Below are positions 11,591-22,877 of a stretch of DNA of 64,000 nucleotides, piece after piece; position 1 is the first letter of the stretch, and each line of letters opens with the position of its first letter. Source of the stretch: Psoroptes ovis (lineage: Eukaryota; Arthropoda; Arachnida; Sarcoptiformes; Psoroptidae); the NCBI GenBank assembly GCA_002943765.1, contig PQWQ01000008.1:992001-1056000 (forward strand). Direction: 5' to 3'. The notes beneath the pieces were generated by a model that was not told the origin of the DNA, made no database searches, and saw only the letters and a program-made list of their open reading frames with translations. Both the position numbers and the translations under genes were made by a program.

Positions 11591-14500
11591 ATGATGTCAT
11601 CGGAGAAAATTTTAATTATTACCGTTATAATTTAATTATTAATTTTAATTATTATTATTTAATTATTAATTAAAACCGACAAGAATTTATCGTACAAGCT
11701 TTCGAAGTTGGAGCACAGTGGTTGAGAATCACTGACATACGACAACACTCCGTGCCCTTATCGATATTTTTTATTTTTTTATTTTTTCGAAGAATTCAAT
11801 TGATTTATGTACCATTCATAAATGTTTGATCGAATTGAATCGATGAAAATTTATGAGTTTATTTTTTTTGTTTGTTTGTTCTTGTTTCGATTGTTCGAAT
11901 GTTGTTTCGATGTTTGTTTGTTTGTAGTTTTGTTCAAGTTCGACAACATTACAACTTCATCGGAAAAATTTTCACAGTTTTCAAAATTGATTGAAATTGA
12001 TTAGGAATGGATTTGAACATAGTTTTTTTTTTTTTTTTTTTTGATATTGATTACAAGCCATATATCACAGCCATTTTGTTACGTTATTTATGAATTTTTC
12101 ATTTTATTTTTGGAACATGAAAAAGTAATGTGACACAATATTCGATGAACATCGAGTGCCCGAACAGCGGTTCTCAACCACGGATTTTCATTCCATTGAT
12201 CAAAGATCCTATGCTATGTGCGAAGAGGTACGATGGTGCCAAAGTATACTTTTTATAAGGTTATAACCTTTGGCGTATTTGGGCAGAAATCGGTAATGCA
12301 CCGATTCTTTTCGGGAAATTTCTTGAGAATTTTTTTGTTTAGGGAAATTTCCGAGAAATCTATTTCAATTTAATTGATTTCAATTCAATTATCATCATAT
12401 TTACATAAATACACGTACAAATAGACAATCTATTTTTACAACCCGAAAATGTAAAATGTTTCCATGTAAGAATAAACCAAAAATAAACACATGTATTCAC
12501 AATGCCCGAAGGGTAAGAAATGACAATATGTTTGATTGCCGGCTGTACGCTCCGTTTGGTCGGTTGTTATCGTTATCAAGGTATGTAGAAATAGGCGCCA
12601 ATCGAGCTCAAAGGTGGCGCAATTCGTTGACATTTCCAAGGTTTCTCATAAGAGGATTTCTACATGTTTTTCGATATTTCAATATTTTGAATAATATAAA
12701 TTAATTTGTAATATTGAAAAAAACGGAAAAAACATGTTTTACGCCATAGCCCTTCGGGCAGTTTATATTGTATTTGAATATCGATTTACGATTTACTTTT
12801 GATCGATATTTGTATCGGTATTATTGAAATCGATTGAATTGTTACCTCAAATAACCTTTCAATTTGTCGTCTACAAAAGATTACAAAGACAAAAGGTGAA
12901 GCAATAAAGACATTTAAAAGGTAATTGAAAGGTCAGACCAAAAGTTTTCCAATTGATTTGATTAAATCAATTTTTTTTTCTGGAAAAACCACTGAAAAGC
13001 CCATTGATTTCAAACATTTTCAATTAATTAATTAATTACGTGCTTTGTTCCGTAGGTCCTAACGATTCTGCATGTCTCGCAGGAAATCGTTCATAGGAAA
13101 ATTTCTTAGAGATTCTTGAAAAATTTCTCTGGAAAAAATTGCAAATATTTCCCGGGAAAATTCCCAAGAAATAATCATCCGAATCCATTTTGGTTACAAA
13201 TAAACGAATCGATTGATGCAAAAAAAAAGCCGAAAATAGACAAGAAAATGACAAGTTTTCCATCAAAAAGTAATTCAACTAGGCTCAATTTCCATATTGA
13301 TTATGTCATCGAATAGATTGGTATCTGAAATGTTTTCCAAAAAAAAACAAAGTAAGACACAATCAAAAATTGATGCAAACTTCGATCCATTCGGATCCAT
13401 TAGGGCCATTCAAAAAATCAATGATATTCGGACATTCGAACTGAAAATTGGGGGGAGGGTAAGGAGAGGGGTAAATATGAATTTCCATAGATTTCCATAT
13501 GATTCTCATTGATTTTCATCGATTTTTCGTATAGAAATATTGATTGATTTTCAATCAGCCACGGAAAAGGGTGACCATGGTGTCCAAAGTCCTTTTAATT
13601 TGGCCACAAGTCACTGTACCTAGTCCCCGTCCCTGGCACCAAGTCCAAAGTCTAAGATTCCAATCATTTATGATTTAATGATTCAAAGTTACCAAAAAAC
13701 TTTTTTCTGAATCATTAAATCTGGACCATCTTGGACCTTTTTGTATGATCTTTTAGTTATTCTTGTAGCATCTCATTGAGCTTTGATATCGCCAAGGTTA
13801 TGACCTCTGATGTGCCACTTCTGATGAGGTTGTAACCTCTCGCTGTAAGGCTTAGTTAAATGCGGGGAGGGGCGCGGAGGGCCGTGATACGTGTTTTAAT
13901 TAATTTTTAATTTAAAAATTAATTTGGAAAATTTCGAAAATTCTGACCATCATAAGAATTATATAGCAATCACGTGATGAATCGTTGGATGCGCTCGAAA
14001 ATTCCTCTAAAATTTCTCCAAAAATTACTCCATGGAATCGCAGCTGGAGAGCCATTGGGAGAGCCATTGGAAGCTGTTGGTAAACAATCATCTGAGTGGA
14101 TCACTGAGAGTAGATCACTGGGTGAATTATTTAGTGAATTATTACTTTAAAAAAAAATCAAAGAATTTCAAATTAATTTTCTTTTGTTTTCTTTTTGTCT
14201 TTATTTAATTTCTTAATTTCTGAAAACAAAAAGAATCATAAGAAACTAAATATGAAAGAATTTCACGAAGATTCTTCATAGATTTCTTGATACATTTTTT
14301 CCATTCATTTTGTTATTTTTGTCTTAGTTTTGACAAATGAATGAAATGAAATGAAATCCAAAAAAAAAAAAATCTCAGCTTGAAATCGAAATTTTTTTCG
14401 AATTGTCATCATATGAAGACAATAAAAGAAAATGTCAACAATGTCTACTACAAACGATTCGATTGTATACGTGAGTCTGAATTGATAAAAATAATTCATT

Positions 14501-15105
14501 TTTCGTTGTTTTCGAAACAATTGGCCAAGTATATGAGTATTATATGAGGGTAGAATCTTGAAGTATAGACTAAAATCTTAAGGAATACAAAAAAAAGAAA
14601 GAATCTAAGAAATACAATAAAAGAATCTGAGGGTAGAATACTGAATTTAAACCAAGAATCTACTGGAGAATCCAATAGAATATGAGAGAATTAACGAGAG
14701 AATCGGAATGAATTTTGAAAATTTGAAATTTGAAAAATTTGAAAATTCAAAAGAATTTTGAATGAACTTGAATCTTTGAGAGAATCTATGAGAGAATTTT
14801 GTATGAATTTTGAAAAAATTCTATTCGAAAATTTTAAAGAGGACATTATTTTGAAACAATGACAAATAATCAAGAATCTCTTGGAAGAATCTCTAAAGAA
14901 AATCGAAAGAAATTCTTAAATACGAAAAAAGAAAAGCGAAAAAAAAATCATAAGGCCAAAACCTTTTAAAATTTTATTTTATGATGAAGAAATTTTTGAA
15001 TAACAATGATAATGCAATTTATACATATTTTTTTTATATATATTTTAACATTGATCATCATTGATTATCATCAATATTTTTAATATTATTATGTATTACA
15101 TAATA

Positions 15106-15186
15106 TTAGGTTGTCCGAAAAGTTCATACCGCTTAGTTAATAGATTTGCTAATGAGAATCGGCCATAACTTTCCGGACAACCTTAT
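15106..15186 (-). mobile_element. Mariner-like MITE, family A (young subfamily)
   Basis: TTAGGTTGTCCGAAAAGTTC pairs with AACTTTCCGGACAACCTTA. TA flanks both ends. The core contains AATGAGAATCGGCC, the consensus in reverse. Confidence 0.85.
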
Positions 15187-15428
15187 ACATAATAATTATT
15201 ATTATTCAATATTCATCATTGTTCATTATTGATATAATTATAATGATGATAACACAATCAATCAATAATCATATTATTCATTTATAAAAAAAAAAAATTC
15301 GATATTAGAATTTCTAAAGAGGTTTGTCAGCCAAGGTTTTTCTGGTCCAAATTTGGTTCGAATTCGATCCAAAAAAATTTTTCCTCTGATTCGAAAATCG
15401 AATGGACAGTGTCCAATTAACATTATGT

Positions 15429-15514
15429 TTGGTTGTCCGAAAAGTTTGTGCCGATTTTGCAATTGGACAAAATTGAATTCTATATTTGATGGGGCCAAAC
15501 TTTTCGGACAACGC
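15429..15514. mobile_element. Mariner-like MITE, family A, diverged core
   Basis: TTGGTTGTCCGAAAAGTTTG pairs with CCAAACTTTTCGGACAACGCC. The core is unrelated to the consensus. Confidence 0.75.
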
Positions 15515-15966
15515 CTGAATTGTTTTTGAGGGGCAGAAAATATGGGAAATGAAAAATTTGCGATAAGCATTTCCACCCCCATCCATGTCTCTCTCTATTC
15601 CTCTCGATCTGTGTCGCTTTTGTTTCTTGAGATTTCAAGAGGAGATAGGAGGAGAGAAAGGGAGAAGAGAAGAGTGAAGAGGGGACTACGAGATATGAAA
15701 TCCACTTGAATCGGAAAATTTTCGGGAATTTTTTGAAAAATTTTCTGAAAATTCCTGGAAAATTTTTAAAAATCTTCGAAAATTTTTCAAAATTTGAATA
15801 CATTTTATCATCATCATTCATTCAATGATTATGTCATTGTCATTGTTTTTTCATTTTTTCAATCAATTGTCTTCTCTCTAATCACAATTATTTGATTGAT
15901 ATGTTTAACCCTTTTTCTTTTTTTTTGAAAAATGATAATTTTCATTGATGAATCATTGAAAAAGAG

Positions 15967-16056
15967 GGGTTGTCCGAAAAGTTTTTGCGCTTTGTGACAG
16001 CACGAATTCAATGGGAATGCCATATTGAAAATCCGAAAGAACTTTTCGGACAACGT
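15967..16056. mobile_element. Mariner-like MITE, family A, diverged core
   Basis: GGGTTGTCCGAAAAGTTTTT pairs with GAACTTTTCGGACAACG. TTAACCCTT lies about 55 bp to the left and TTAAACCCTTT about 20 bp to the right. Confidence 0.75.
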
Positions 16057-16276
16057 AAAATTTTGAATTACACAATTAAACCCTTTGGAATTCATGGCTG
16101 ATTGATTTCTGTTTCATTCAATTCATTCATTCATTATCTCTTAGCGCAAAACAATGGTGAAAAGAAGAGAAAATTTGTCGAAAATTTTTCGTCAAAAAAA
16201 AAATTCCTTTGTTCTCCTTTTTCGGTCCCAAAAAATTTCTTGGTCCCCTCTTAGGTTTCAAAAATTTTGAATTTGA

Positions 16277-16366
16277 TGGCTGTCCGAAAAATTTTTGCTG
16301 ATTTTCAATGAGCGTTCCTGTTGATTTTGCATTGATTTCGGACGAACAAACTTTTCGGACAACTCA
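16277..16366. mobile_element. Mariner-like MITE, family A, diverged core
   Basis: GGCTGTCCGAAAAATTTTTG pairs with CAAACTTTTCGGACAACTC. Confidence 0.7.
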
Positions 16367-16965
16367 TTTCGATGCCTGTATTCTGAACATAAAGGGTTAA
16401 TTTTCATTGATTTTTTTTTTCGTCATCGTCAAAATTCAAAAACATCAAAACCTATCTACAATAACCTTATTTTGGCTTATCTAAAATTCGTCACACATGA
16501 ATATTGATACTGAAATATTAAACCGAAATACTTTCAAAGAGTTCAAATCGAACCCTCTTGAAAGTCATAATTTTTTCAAAATTCGGAACCTCATTACTCC
16601 AAAGTCAGCTGGTTTCCATAATTTAATCATTCGACCCTTTGCATTCGATGCCTTATCCGGTTATCAGGAATCGACAGCTTTCGGGAGCTCTAAGACCTTC
16701 AAATCCGTCATCATCATGAATGGTGCACAAATAAGAAAAAAATACCAAAAAATTTTCACACATTTCACCATTTCTTTGGAAAACACAATTCTTAAGACCC
16801 TAAGGTCTTAAGGGTACATCCTACAAAATAGAAACATCATCTTAGAAATCGATTTTTAATTATGTATTTTTTTTGTTGTTATGGACATTTGATGGGTGGG
16901 AACCGAACGCCAAAAATTTGAATCCGAAGAAGGTCCACTTTTTTGGACCCTTGTTTTCAGGCCAA

Positions 16966-17060
16966 GACGAAACGCCTTTGTCCAAGTCCAAAGTCGTTTT
17001 GCCACATTTCAATGTGGCAAACACTTGTCCATTTGGTCCATTTGGTCATGGCGTTTCATC
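16966..17060. repeat. Long imperfect hairpin
   Basis: Outer arms GACGAAACGCC (16966-16976) and GGCGTTTCATC (17050-17060) enclose a perfect inner pair TTTGCCACATT (16998-17008) and AATGTGGCAAA (17011-17021). An open frame across it ends in an acidic tail (DDDEDEDTET), but the hairpin explains it better than a gene does. Confidence 0.55.
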
Positions 17061-17364
17061 GTTGTTGTTCGGTGATGATGATGAGGATGAAGACACAGAA
17101 ACATAATGTATGAAATTTGATGGATCGATCGATTCGAATCAAATCGATCAATAATCAATCAATCAATAATTTTTAAATTATCATTTTTTATTCTCCATCA
17201 TCAGTCATTATTATTATTATCATCAAATATTGATATTAATTAATTATCATTAATTTCAATCAATTGAATCACTTTCCCCTCAACTCCTCCTCGATTCAAC
17301 CAAAAATAATGTATTTTACCAAACCAAGCCAACAGTCACAAGCGTGTTCAAAAAATTATCATTG

Positions 17365-17440
17365 AAGCTGTCGCTGAATTCTCAAAATGTACTGATTTCA
17401 ATAGAAAACTGCCCGAGTGTGGCTCGGGATGAGCAGTTTG
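17365..17440 (+). repeat. GCCCGAG-hairpin dispersed repeat, copy 3
   Basis: AAGCTGTCGCT opens the copy. About 40 bp later AAACTGCCCGAG (arm 17412-17417) pairs with CTCGGG (17423-17428), followed by ATGAGCAG. Confidence 0.65.
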
Positions 17441-18163
17441 CAAGCAAAAAACCGACCAACAAGAATATCCGTTGTTGACTGCTTGACCGTAGGTCAACAG
17501 CGAAAAAAAATATGAAGAAAAATTAAATTAACACATTTATCATTGACATATTTTTTGTTTGGTTATTTTGGCCCTTTGAAACTATAGTCTTGTTTTTTTG
17601 GCAAAAAAACAATTCAAATAACTTAGAAGAACCCAACAATTATGGCTCATTGAATGAATTGATGCTGCTGCTGCAATAATGATGATGGTGCTCCATCATT
17701 ATTATTACTGCAAGTAACACAGAGGGAGAGACCCTGAAAAAAAAACAATAAATCAATAATTATTGTCGATGATAAATGAATGAATGAATGAATGAATTTC
17801 CATTAATAATTACTATTTACAAGTGTGGACCATTCACACATTCAATTACATATGGCTCCATCATCAAAAAAAAAAGGACAATTCAATGAATTCCAAATGA
17901 ATTCGATGGATTCCAGACAATTCAATGAATTGATGAATTCAATGAATTCTTGATGAATTCATGATGAAATAATTGAAAATATTGATGAACGACCAAAAAC
18001 ATATGAATATTTATTATTATTATATTTTGGGACCAAAATGAATTGTTTTTTTTGTGTGTTTCATTCAAAATTAATAAACTTCATTCAAAATGAATTTTTG
18101 TAATGATGAATGGTGATGTGGTGGTGGTGTTAGTGGTGATTGTGAAATCAAACAAATATTCTG

Positions 18164-18257
18164 AAGGTTGTCCGAGAAGTTGTGGCCGATAAGTTCCAGC
18201 CGATTCTGTAAGTTTACAACGCTGATTTCTGCGTTAAAAACTTTTCGGACAACCTTT
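18164..18257. mobile_element. Mariner-like MITE, family A, long variant
   Basis: AAGGTTGTCCGAGAAGTTGT pairs with AAACTTTTCGGACAACCTT. About 94 bp, the longest copy; its core is unrelated to the consensus. It is the last element before the gene island. Confidence 0.75.
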
Positions 18258-19139
18258 TTTGAACATCTTTGATTTCAACATCCTCGACCATTTTCATTAT
18301 GTCATCATTTTATACATGAATGGGCATTTGATGATAATGAAGACATCAATGAATGATGATGGGAATATAGGACGATGAATGAAATGAAATATGAAAGACA
18401 ATTGATTCAATGAAATAATTTCAAAAATAATCATGAATAATAATTCAAAATAATTCAAATATTTATGTATGTACTTTATGAATGATGCATTTGGTAATTT
18501 CTTTTCGGCCATTTTTCTTATTTTCCTCATCATAATCAAATGTTTGATGTTTCTATGGTAACTGCAAAAATGATCATTAAGGATTTGGTCTGACCAAATG
18601 AATTTTGGTCCATATTCTTAAATCAATTCAAGAATGTCTGCAATTGAACAATCGGTGACAACCAACAATCGGTCCAAAGGACGGCCCAATCAGTTAATGA
18701 TGATGAAAACAATAATAATCAATGTCCATCGGAATTCAGCAACTTTGAAAGGTGTTCTCTTCGGTCCCATTCCTGGGCTATTCAACGGCCTTAATGATCT
18801 TATGATATGATGGTCTTTTCTAGTGTTTTTTAGGTGCAATACTTACGAGTGTCACCGAAATCTTATGTCTAACCTTTGACCTCTTTATTTTTGCCCATTT
18901 TATTTGTGTGTCATTCTGTTTCGAATGGCACTAGCGAATTGGCGCCATCATTCAAATGAAAAATTTAAAATTTTCAAAAAAAGATTCCATCCATAAAGTA
19001 CGTATGGCAAAAAATCACATGTTTTTTTCAATATTTACATTTTAAATTTAAATTTCACGGACAAAATTACAATTAAAATTCAATTGAATCTGATATCTCA
19101 ATTCAAATACGGTTGCCAACGTCTTATTAGCACAATAAA

Positions 19140-19415
19140 ATGTCATATTTGCAGCGAATATTTCGATCAAATTTACCAATGAATCGATGGATAAGCTCAA
19201 TTGAAAACAATAATTTATTAATAAATCAACTCCAGCAGCAACAACAATTGAATCGATTTAAATTATTATCAACAACAACGACAACAACAAATAATCAAAA
19301 TATTAAATATGATAATGAAACACTCAATCGAATGATTCAACAAAATAAAGTGGTAATATTTATGAAAGGTATACCTGAACAGCCTCGTTGTGGATTTTCA
19401 AATGCAGTCGTACAG
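19140..19415 (+). CDS. GLRX5: Monothiol glutaredoxin-5, mitochondrial, exon 1
   Basis: First coding exon (92 residues) of a CGFS-type monothiol glutaredoxin, which transfers 2Fe-2S clusters in mitochondrial iron-sulfur protein biogenesis. Residues 1-52 are basic, Ser/Thr-rich and contain a QLQQQQQ run, fitting a mitochondrial targeting peptide. Then come a helix (TLNRMIQQNK), VVIFMKG with the conserved Lys76, and the active site CGFS with Cys84. The exon ends in phase 0 at AVVQ, followed by the donor GTAATT. The start is the first ATG of the frame after a run of stops. Known: CGFS binds glutathione and a bridging cluster. The targeting role is inferred from composition. Confidence 0.93.
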
Positions 19416-19526
19416 GTAATTATATAATTCTTGTGTAATTTGATATATTTATTTACAAACAATACAATCAATTACTTAATTGATTTTCAATTTTCAAATT
19501 TGAATTCCAATTCCAAAAAAACAAAG
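19416..19526 (+). other. GLRX5 intron (111 bp)
   Basis: Donor GTAATT after CAG; acceptor ACAAAG before GTATTACG. Removing it joins Gln92 to VLRMHGVEF in frame, exactly where glutaredoxin 5 proteins continue. Confidence 0.9.
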
Positions 19527-19796
19527 GTATTACGTATGCATGGTGTAGAATTTCAATCATACAATGTATTGGAATCGGATGAATTACGGCAAGCGATAAA
19601 AAATTTTACAAGTTGGCCAACAATACCGCAAATATTTTTAAATGGTGAATTTATTGGTGGTTGTGATATTCTACTTGAAAAACATCAAAATGGTGAATTG
19701 ATTGATGATTTAGCTAAAATTGGTATTAAATCCAAAATAAATGATAATGATAACGATGATAATAGCAGTAATAAGGGCCAAGAAAAGTCAAAATGA
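19527..19796 (+). CDS. GLRX5: Monothiol glutaredoxin-5, exon 2
   Basis: Second coding exon (89 residues plus stop), giving a 181-residue protein. It carries the rest of the thioredoxin fold: VEFQSYNVLESDELRQ, then SWPTIPQIF with the cis-proline glutathione-binding loop, then GEFIGGCDILLE with the conserved GGCD. The C-terminal tail is Asp/Asn/Lys-rich and probably disordered. The stop is at 19794-19796. The bZIP gene converges on this gene from the other strand, with 285 bp between the two stop codons. Confidence 0.93.
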   Translation, partial: VLRMHGVEFQSYNVLESDELRQAIKNFTSWPTIPQIFLNGEFIGGCDILLEKHQNGELIDDLAKIGIKSKINDNDNDDNSSNKGQEKSK

Positions 19797-19976
19797 CCCG
19801 AGAAACCTTAGATAATTCAATGATTCAATATGATCAACATAATGAGTCTGTCCAAATCCGTTTTCAAATCTACAAAATTCAATATTTAAATATGAATAAT
19901 TATTTTCAATTATTAAAATAATGATATATTAGAATATATATGAATGAATATAATATATAATGAATATAACAAAAAT

Positions 19977-19982
19977 AATAAA
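19977..19982 (+). terminator. AATAAA polyadenylation signal of GLRX5
   Basis: AATAAA 180 bp past the stop, within AT-rich sequence between convergent genes. Confidence 0.55.
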
Positions 19983-20081
19983 CTAAATGATCGAAATATT
20001 GAAATAACTATATGAATATAACGTTATCTGGATGAATACAATAATAACAATGAATATATGCACATATGAATTATATATATG

Positions 20082-20174
20082 TCATTTTCGACGTTTCATC
20101 TTCTCATATCGTTCTTGAAGTTCGTCGACATTTGGACAATTTTTATCCGCAAGTTTTGTTGCGATTTCGATTAG
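20082..20174 (-). CDS. CREBL2/REPTOR-BP-like bZIP factor, exon 2
   Basis: Terminal exon too short for simple open-frame detection. After the acceptor TTTCTAG on the minus strand it reads LIEIATKLADKNCPNVDELQ and ends ERYEKMKRRK then TGA. It continues the leucine zipper from exon 1 in phase 0, and the spacing of hydrophobic residues (L, I, A, L, L) suits a coiled coil. The basic C-terminus could act as a second nuclear signal (inference). Confidence 0.75.
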   Translation of the reverse strand, partial: LIEIATKLADKNCPNVDELQERYEKMKRRK

Positions 20175-20240
20175 CTAGAAATGATTGGGAATGTTTGAAA
20201 ATTACTCGGAATCAGCTGAGAAATATCAAGGATCATTTAC
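20175..20240 (-). other. bZIP gene intron (66 bp)
   Basis: Minus-strand donor CAG|GTAAATG and acceptor TTTCTAG|CTAATC. Without splicing the frame stops four codons into the intron. Confidence 0.8.
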
Positions 20241-20723
20241 CTGATTAAACTCTTTCATCAGGCCAATAGTTTTAGCCTCACTAAGCGAAACAGATTTTTC
20301 CAAATATTGATAACGTAGCTTTTTACGTGCACGACATTCACGTGCTGATTGACGGCTACGTTCCAGCTTTGCACTGGTATCATTTTTTGAACCGGTTATT
20401 GATGATGATGTTGACGCTGCTGATATTGTCGATGATTTTTGTTTTGTTTTACGTATTTTTCCATTTTTAAATCTTTTCACAGCCGTTTGATCGGTTGATC
20501 CATCATCAGCTGTGATCATTGATGTATTATTGATTAAATTATTGTTGTTATTGGTTGGAAATTCTAATTTAATTATTTGATTATTATTGCCATTCAATAT
20601 GGTATTTGTTTGTTCAAAATTGTTTGTTTGATTATTCGCAAATGAATTGAACAATTCATTTTCTTCTTGTTTCATTGTTTCTTGTGGCTTGATTTCATTC
20701 ATTTTTTTTTCATTGATTTTCAC
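20241..20723 (-). CDS. CREBL2/REPTOR-BP-like bZIP transcription factor, exon 1
   Basis: Residues 1-161 of a 191-residue protein. Residues 1-110 are Asn/Gln/Ser/Thr-rich and low complexity. The basic region is residues 117-140 with the signature RSRQSARECRARKKLRYQYL, characteristic of CREBL2 (vertebrates) and REPTOR-BP (Drosophila). The zipper begins at LEKSVSLSEA and runs into exon 2. In flies REPTOR-BP acts with REPTOR downstream of TORC1; transferring that role here is inference from the basic region. The start could be Met1 or Met8 (MNEIKPQ). Confidence 0.88.
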
Positions 20724-21154
20724 TGAAATTCATCAGAGAATCAAACAAAAAATCATCAAAATTATTTAAAATACGGTTAACAGGTAAGAAATCAATTTGT
20801 TTTTCAAATTTTTCCTAAAACGTAGTTATGAACATCGGAGTAATTAAGCCTAAATTGATTAATTTCGTCTTGAGAATTTGATGCGTTTTTGTTTTTTCTT
20901 TTGTTTTGAAAAATCAAAACAAACAAAAAGACAAAAACAATAACAAAGATTTCCGAGAAACTTTTTCCTCGAAAAATATTTTTCGCTTTAAATATTCCCG
21001 TAAACATTTCTCCTGCCGATTACTCTTTTGCCTGTGTTTTTTGTGCAGAATTCAATAAAAGCGAAGAGAACAAAAACAGTGTTTTGTTGGCTGTGCTTAA
21101 TCACCGCCTTGCAGTCGAACACCGTGACGATCTCGTCAAAGCTTTTCGCCTTGA

Positions 21155-21255
21155 ATTCTGCCGGTCCCGAGCGAGGTTCGGGCATTTTCAATGCTTTTAA
21201 TCAGGAGAAAAAGCAAAGAGTAGTCATTCATTTAAGACAAGCTGCGACAGTTAAA
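21155..21255 (-). repeat. GCCCGAG-hairpin dispersed repeat, copy 4
   Basis: CCCGA (21166-21170) pairs with TCGGG (21178-21182). GCTGCGACAG follows at 21241. Read on the minus strand the order CTGTCGCAGC, spacer, AAAATGCCCGA, loop, TCGGG matches the other copies. It lies between the bZIP gene and the NFX1 gene, the only repeat of this class inside the gene island. Confidence 0.6.
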
Positions 21256-21454
21256 GAGGTTAATATTTTAAATAATCAAATAATCCCTAATTGTGAAAAA
21301 GAGAAAATTAACGTTTGACTAACGTAATCAACGTGTAATCCTTATTTCTTGTTCATTTGATTATCATTAAAATTTCGGTAAACACCATTTGAATCTTTGA
21401 TTATTTGATTAATTTTGTAATTGATTTTGTTCCAAAAAATAATAGAAATCCAAA

Positions 21455-22816
21455 ATGGACAACGATAATGATCATCGAAGAAACGATGATGACCATCGAC
21501 ATCATCCACCTTTCCAAATGAATCGTAATTACAATAATAATTATCGTAATAATCGTTTCAATAATAACAATAATGATCGTCAAAATAATTTTCAAAGAAC
21601 GAATCGATATTCATCAACAAATTCCAATGCTCCACGTTACCAAAATGTGAACAATCGAATCAATAATAATAATAATAACAACAGTAGCAACAATTTCAAT
21701 GATTCAAGAAGAAATTATGACCAGAATAACTTGTCAAATCATTCAGGTTATGATGATCATGGTTATGGCCACAATAACCACAACAACAATCGGCAAAGAT
21801 ATTCATCAAATCATCATCATCATCATCAACATCAATCAAATTCGAATATCAATGAATTACCGCCAAGATTTGCACGTAAATTTCAAAATTCTTCCATGAT
21901 GATCAATGATAATCGTAATAATTCAAGAAATCAAAGCGATAATAATCAACACAATAACAATTATCATAATAAACATAATCGAAATTACCACAATAATCAT
22001 CATCAACAACAGAATTATCATCGAATCGCTAATCATAATGAATCTGACCGCGATAATGGTTTGTCCAATCGTTTTGATCGTATGAATATTCGTAATAATC
22101 GCGGCGATTATCGTCATAATCATAATGATTATGATCATCGAATGCAGCCAAGCACATCGAACCATAATGATGATGATAATATCAATCCATATGCGATAAA
22201 TAATCAACAACAAACATCGAGAAGATCAAATCAGCAGCCGCATCAGCGATCAAATAGATTATCATCAGCCGCTACTACCAGCGAAGACAAACACATCAAC
22301 GAATGTCAACGTGAAATAATGGATGAATTATTACGTAAACAACAATATGAATGTATGATTTGTTGTGAAATGATACGAATCACTGATCGTATTTGGAATT
22401 GCCATCATTGTTTTAATATATTCCATTTGAAATGTATTCAAAAATGGTCATATAAATCAACATTGAATCAAAATGATTCGAATTTGACAACTAATAATAA
22501 TCAAACAACAGATGAATGGCGATGTCCAACATGTCAATCGATTTACAAACAAAAACCGAAAAATTATTATTGTTTTTGTGGTAAACAACGTGATCCTGAA
22601 TTGAATAATTTCTGTACACCACATTCATGTGGTGATGTTTGTCAACGGAATCTGGATAAATTTAATCCAAAAAATTCCGATGACACCAATGTTGATGATG
22701 AGGAAATCAAAGATTATTTCAAATGTGATCACAAATGTCTGCTACAATGTCATCCGGGTAAATGTCCACAATGTACGGCCAAAGTTGAACGTCGATGTTC
22801 TTGTGGTAAAACAAAG
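21455..22816 (+). CDS. NFX1/shuttle-craft-type zinc-finger protein, exon 1
   Basis: First coding exon (454 residues) of an 1105-residue NFX1 homologue, close to the size of human NFX1 and fly shuttle craft. Residues 1-285 are an Asn/His/Arg/Gln-rich low-complexity region. Residues 300-360 form the family's RING-type domain: CMICCEM starts at Cys300, then CHHCFNIFHLKC, and it closes with WRCPTC (Cys357, Cys360). Next come YYCFCGK and the first NFX1-type finger (CDHKCLLQCHPGKCPQC). The exon ends KTK, phase 0, before the donor GTATGC. In the family these fingers bind promoter DNA and the RING can give E3 ligase activity; the target here is unknown. Confidence 0.93.
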
Positions 22817-22877
22817 GTATGCCAATTCGATTCCGATGATCATTTGCTGATGATAATTAATCTCTCTTGATTCACAG
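22817..22877 (+). other. NFX1-type gene intron 1 (61 bp)
   Basis: GTATGC donor and TTCACAG acceptor. Splicing keeps the frame: KTK then VLINCTAKM. Confidence 0.9.

Larger units (their letters stand above)
10880..19080. other. Intergenic region, about 8 kb, no supported gene
   Basis: Contains five mariner-like hairpin elements, two GCCCGAG hairpin repeats, hAT-like end sequences at 11713-11731 and 12165-12180, a long hairpin at 16966-17060, AAATTTCC palindrome tracts at 11400-11590, 12300-12360, 13080-13170 and 15710-15790, and a T-run at 12023-12042. The inverted pair ACCTTTCAATT / AATTGAAAGGT spans 12853-12933. Open frames of 60-113 residues here overlap these repeats and have no recognisable domain. 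Confidence 0.6.

Noticed and set aside
15274..15821. Three overlapping minus-strand frames of 90-113 residues
   Set aside because: They run through a mariner-like element and an AAATTTCC palindrome tract; no domain or start context.
16873..17106. Frame of 77 residues with an acidic tail
   Set aside because: It coincides with the 16966-17060 hairpin and a GAT/GAG microsatellite; no domain.
21401..22213. Antisense frames rich in Ile/Met/Val over the NFX1-type exon 1
   Set aside because: Complement of the Asn/His-rich AAT/CAT codons of the real exon.
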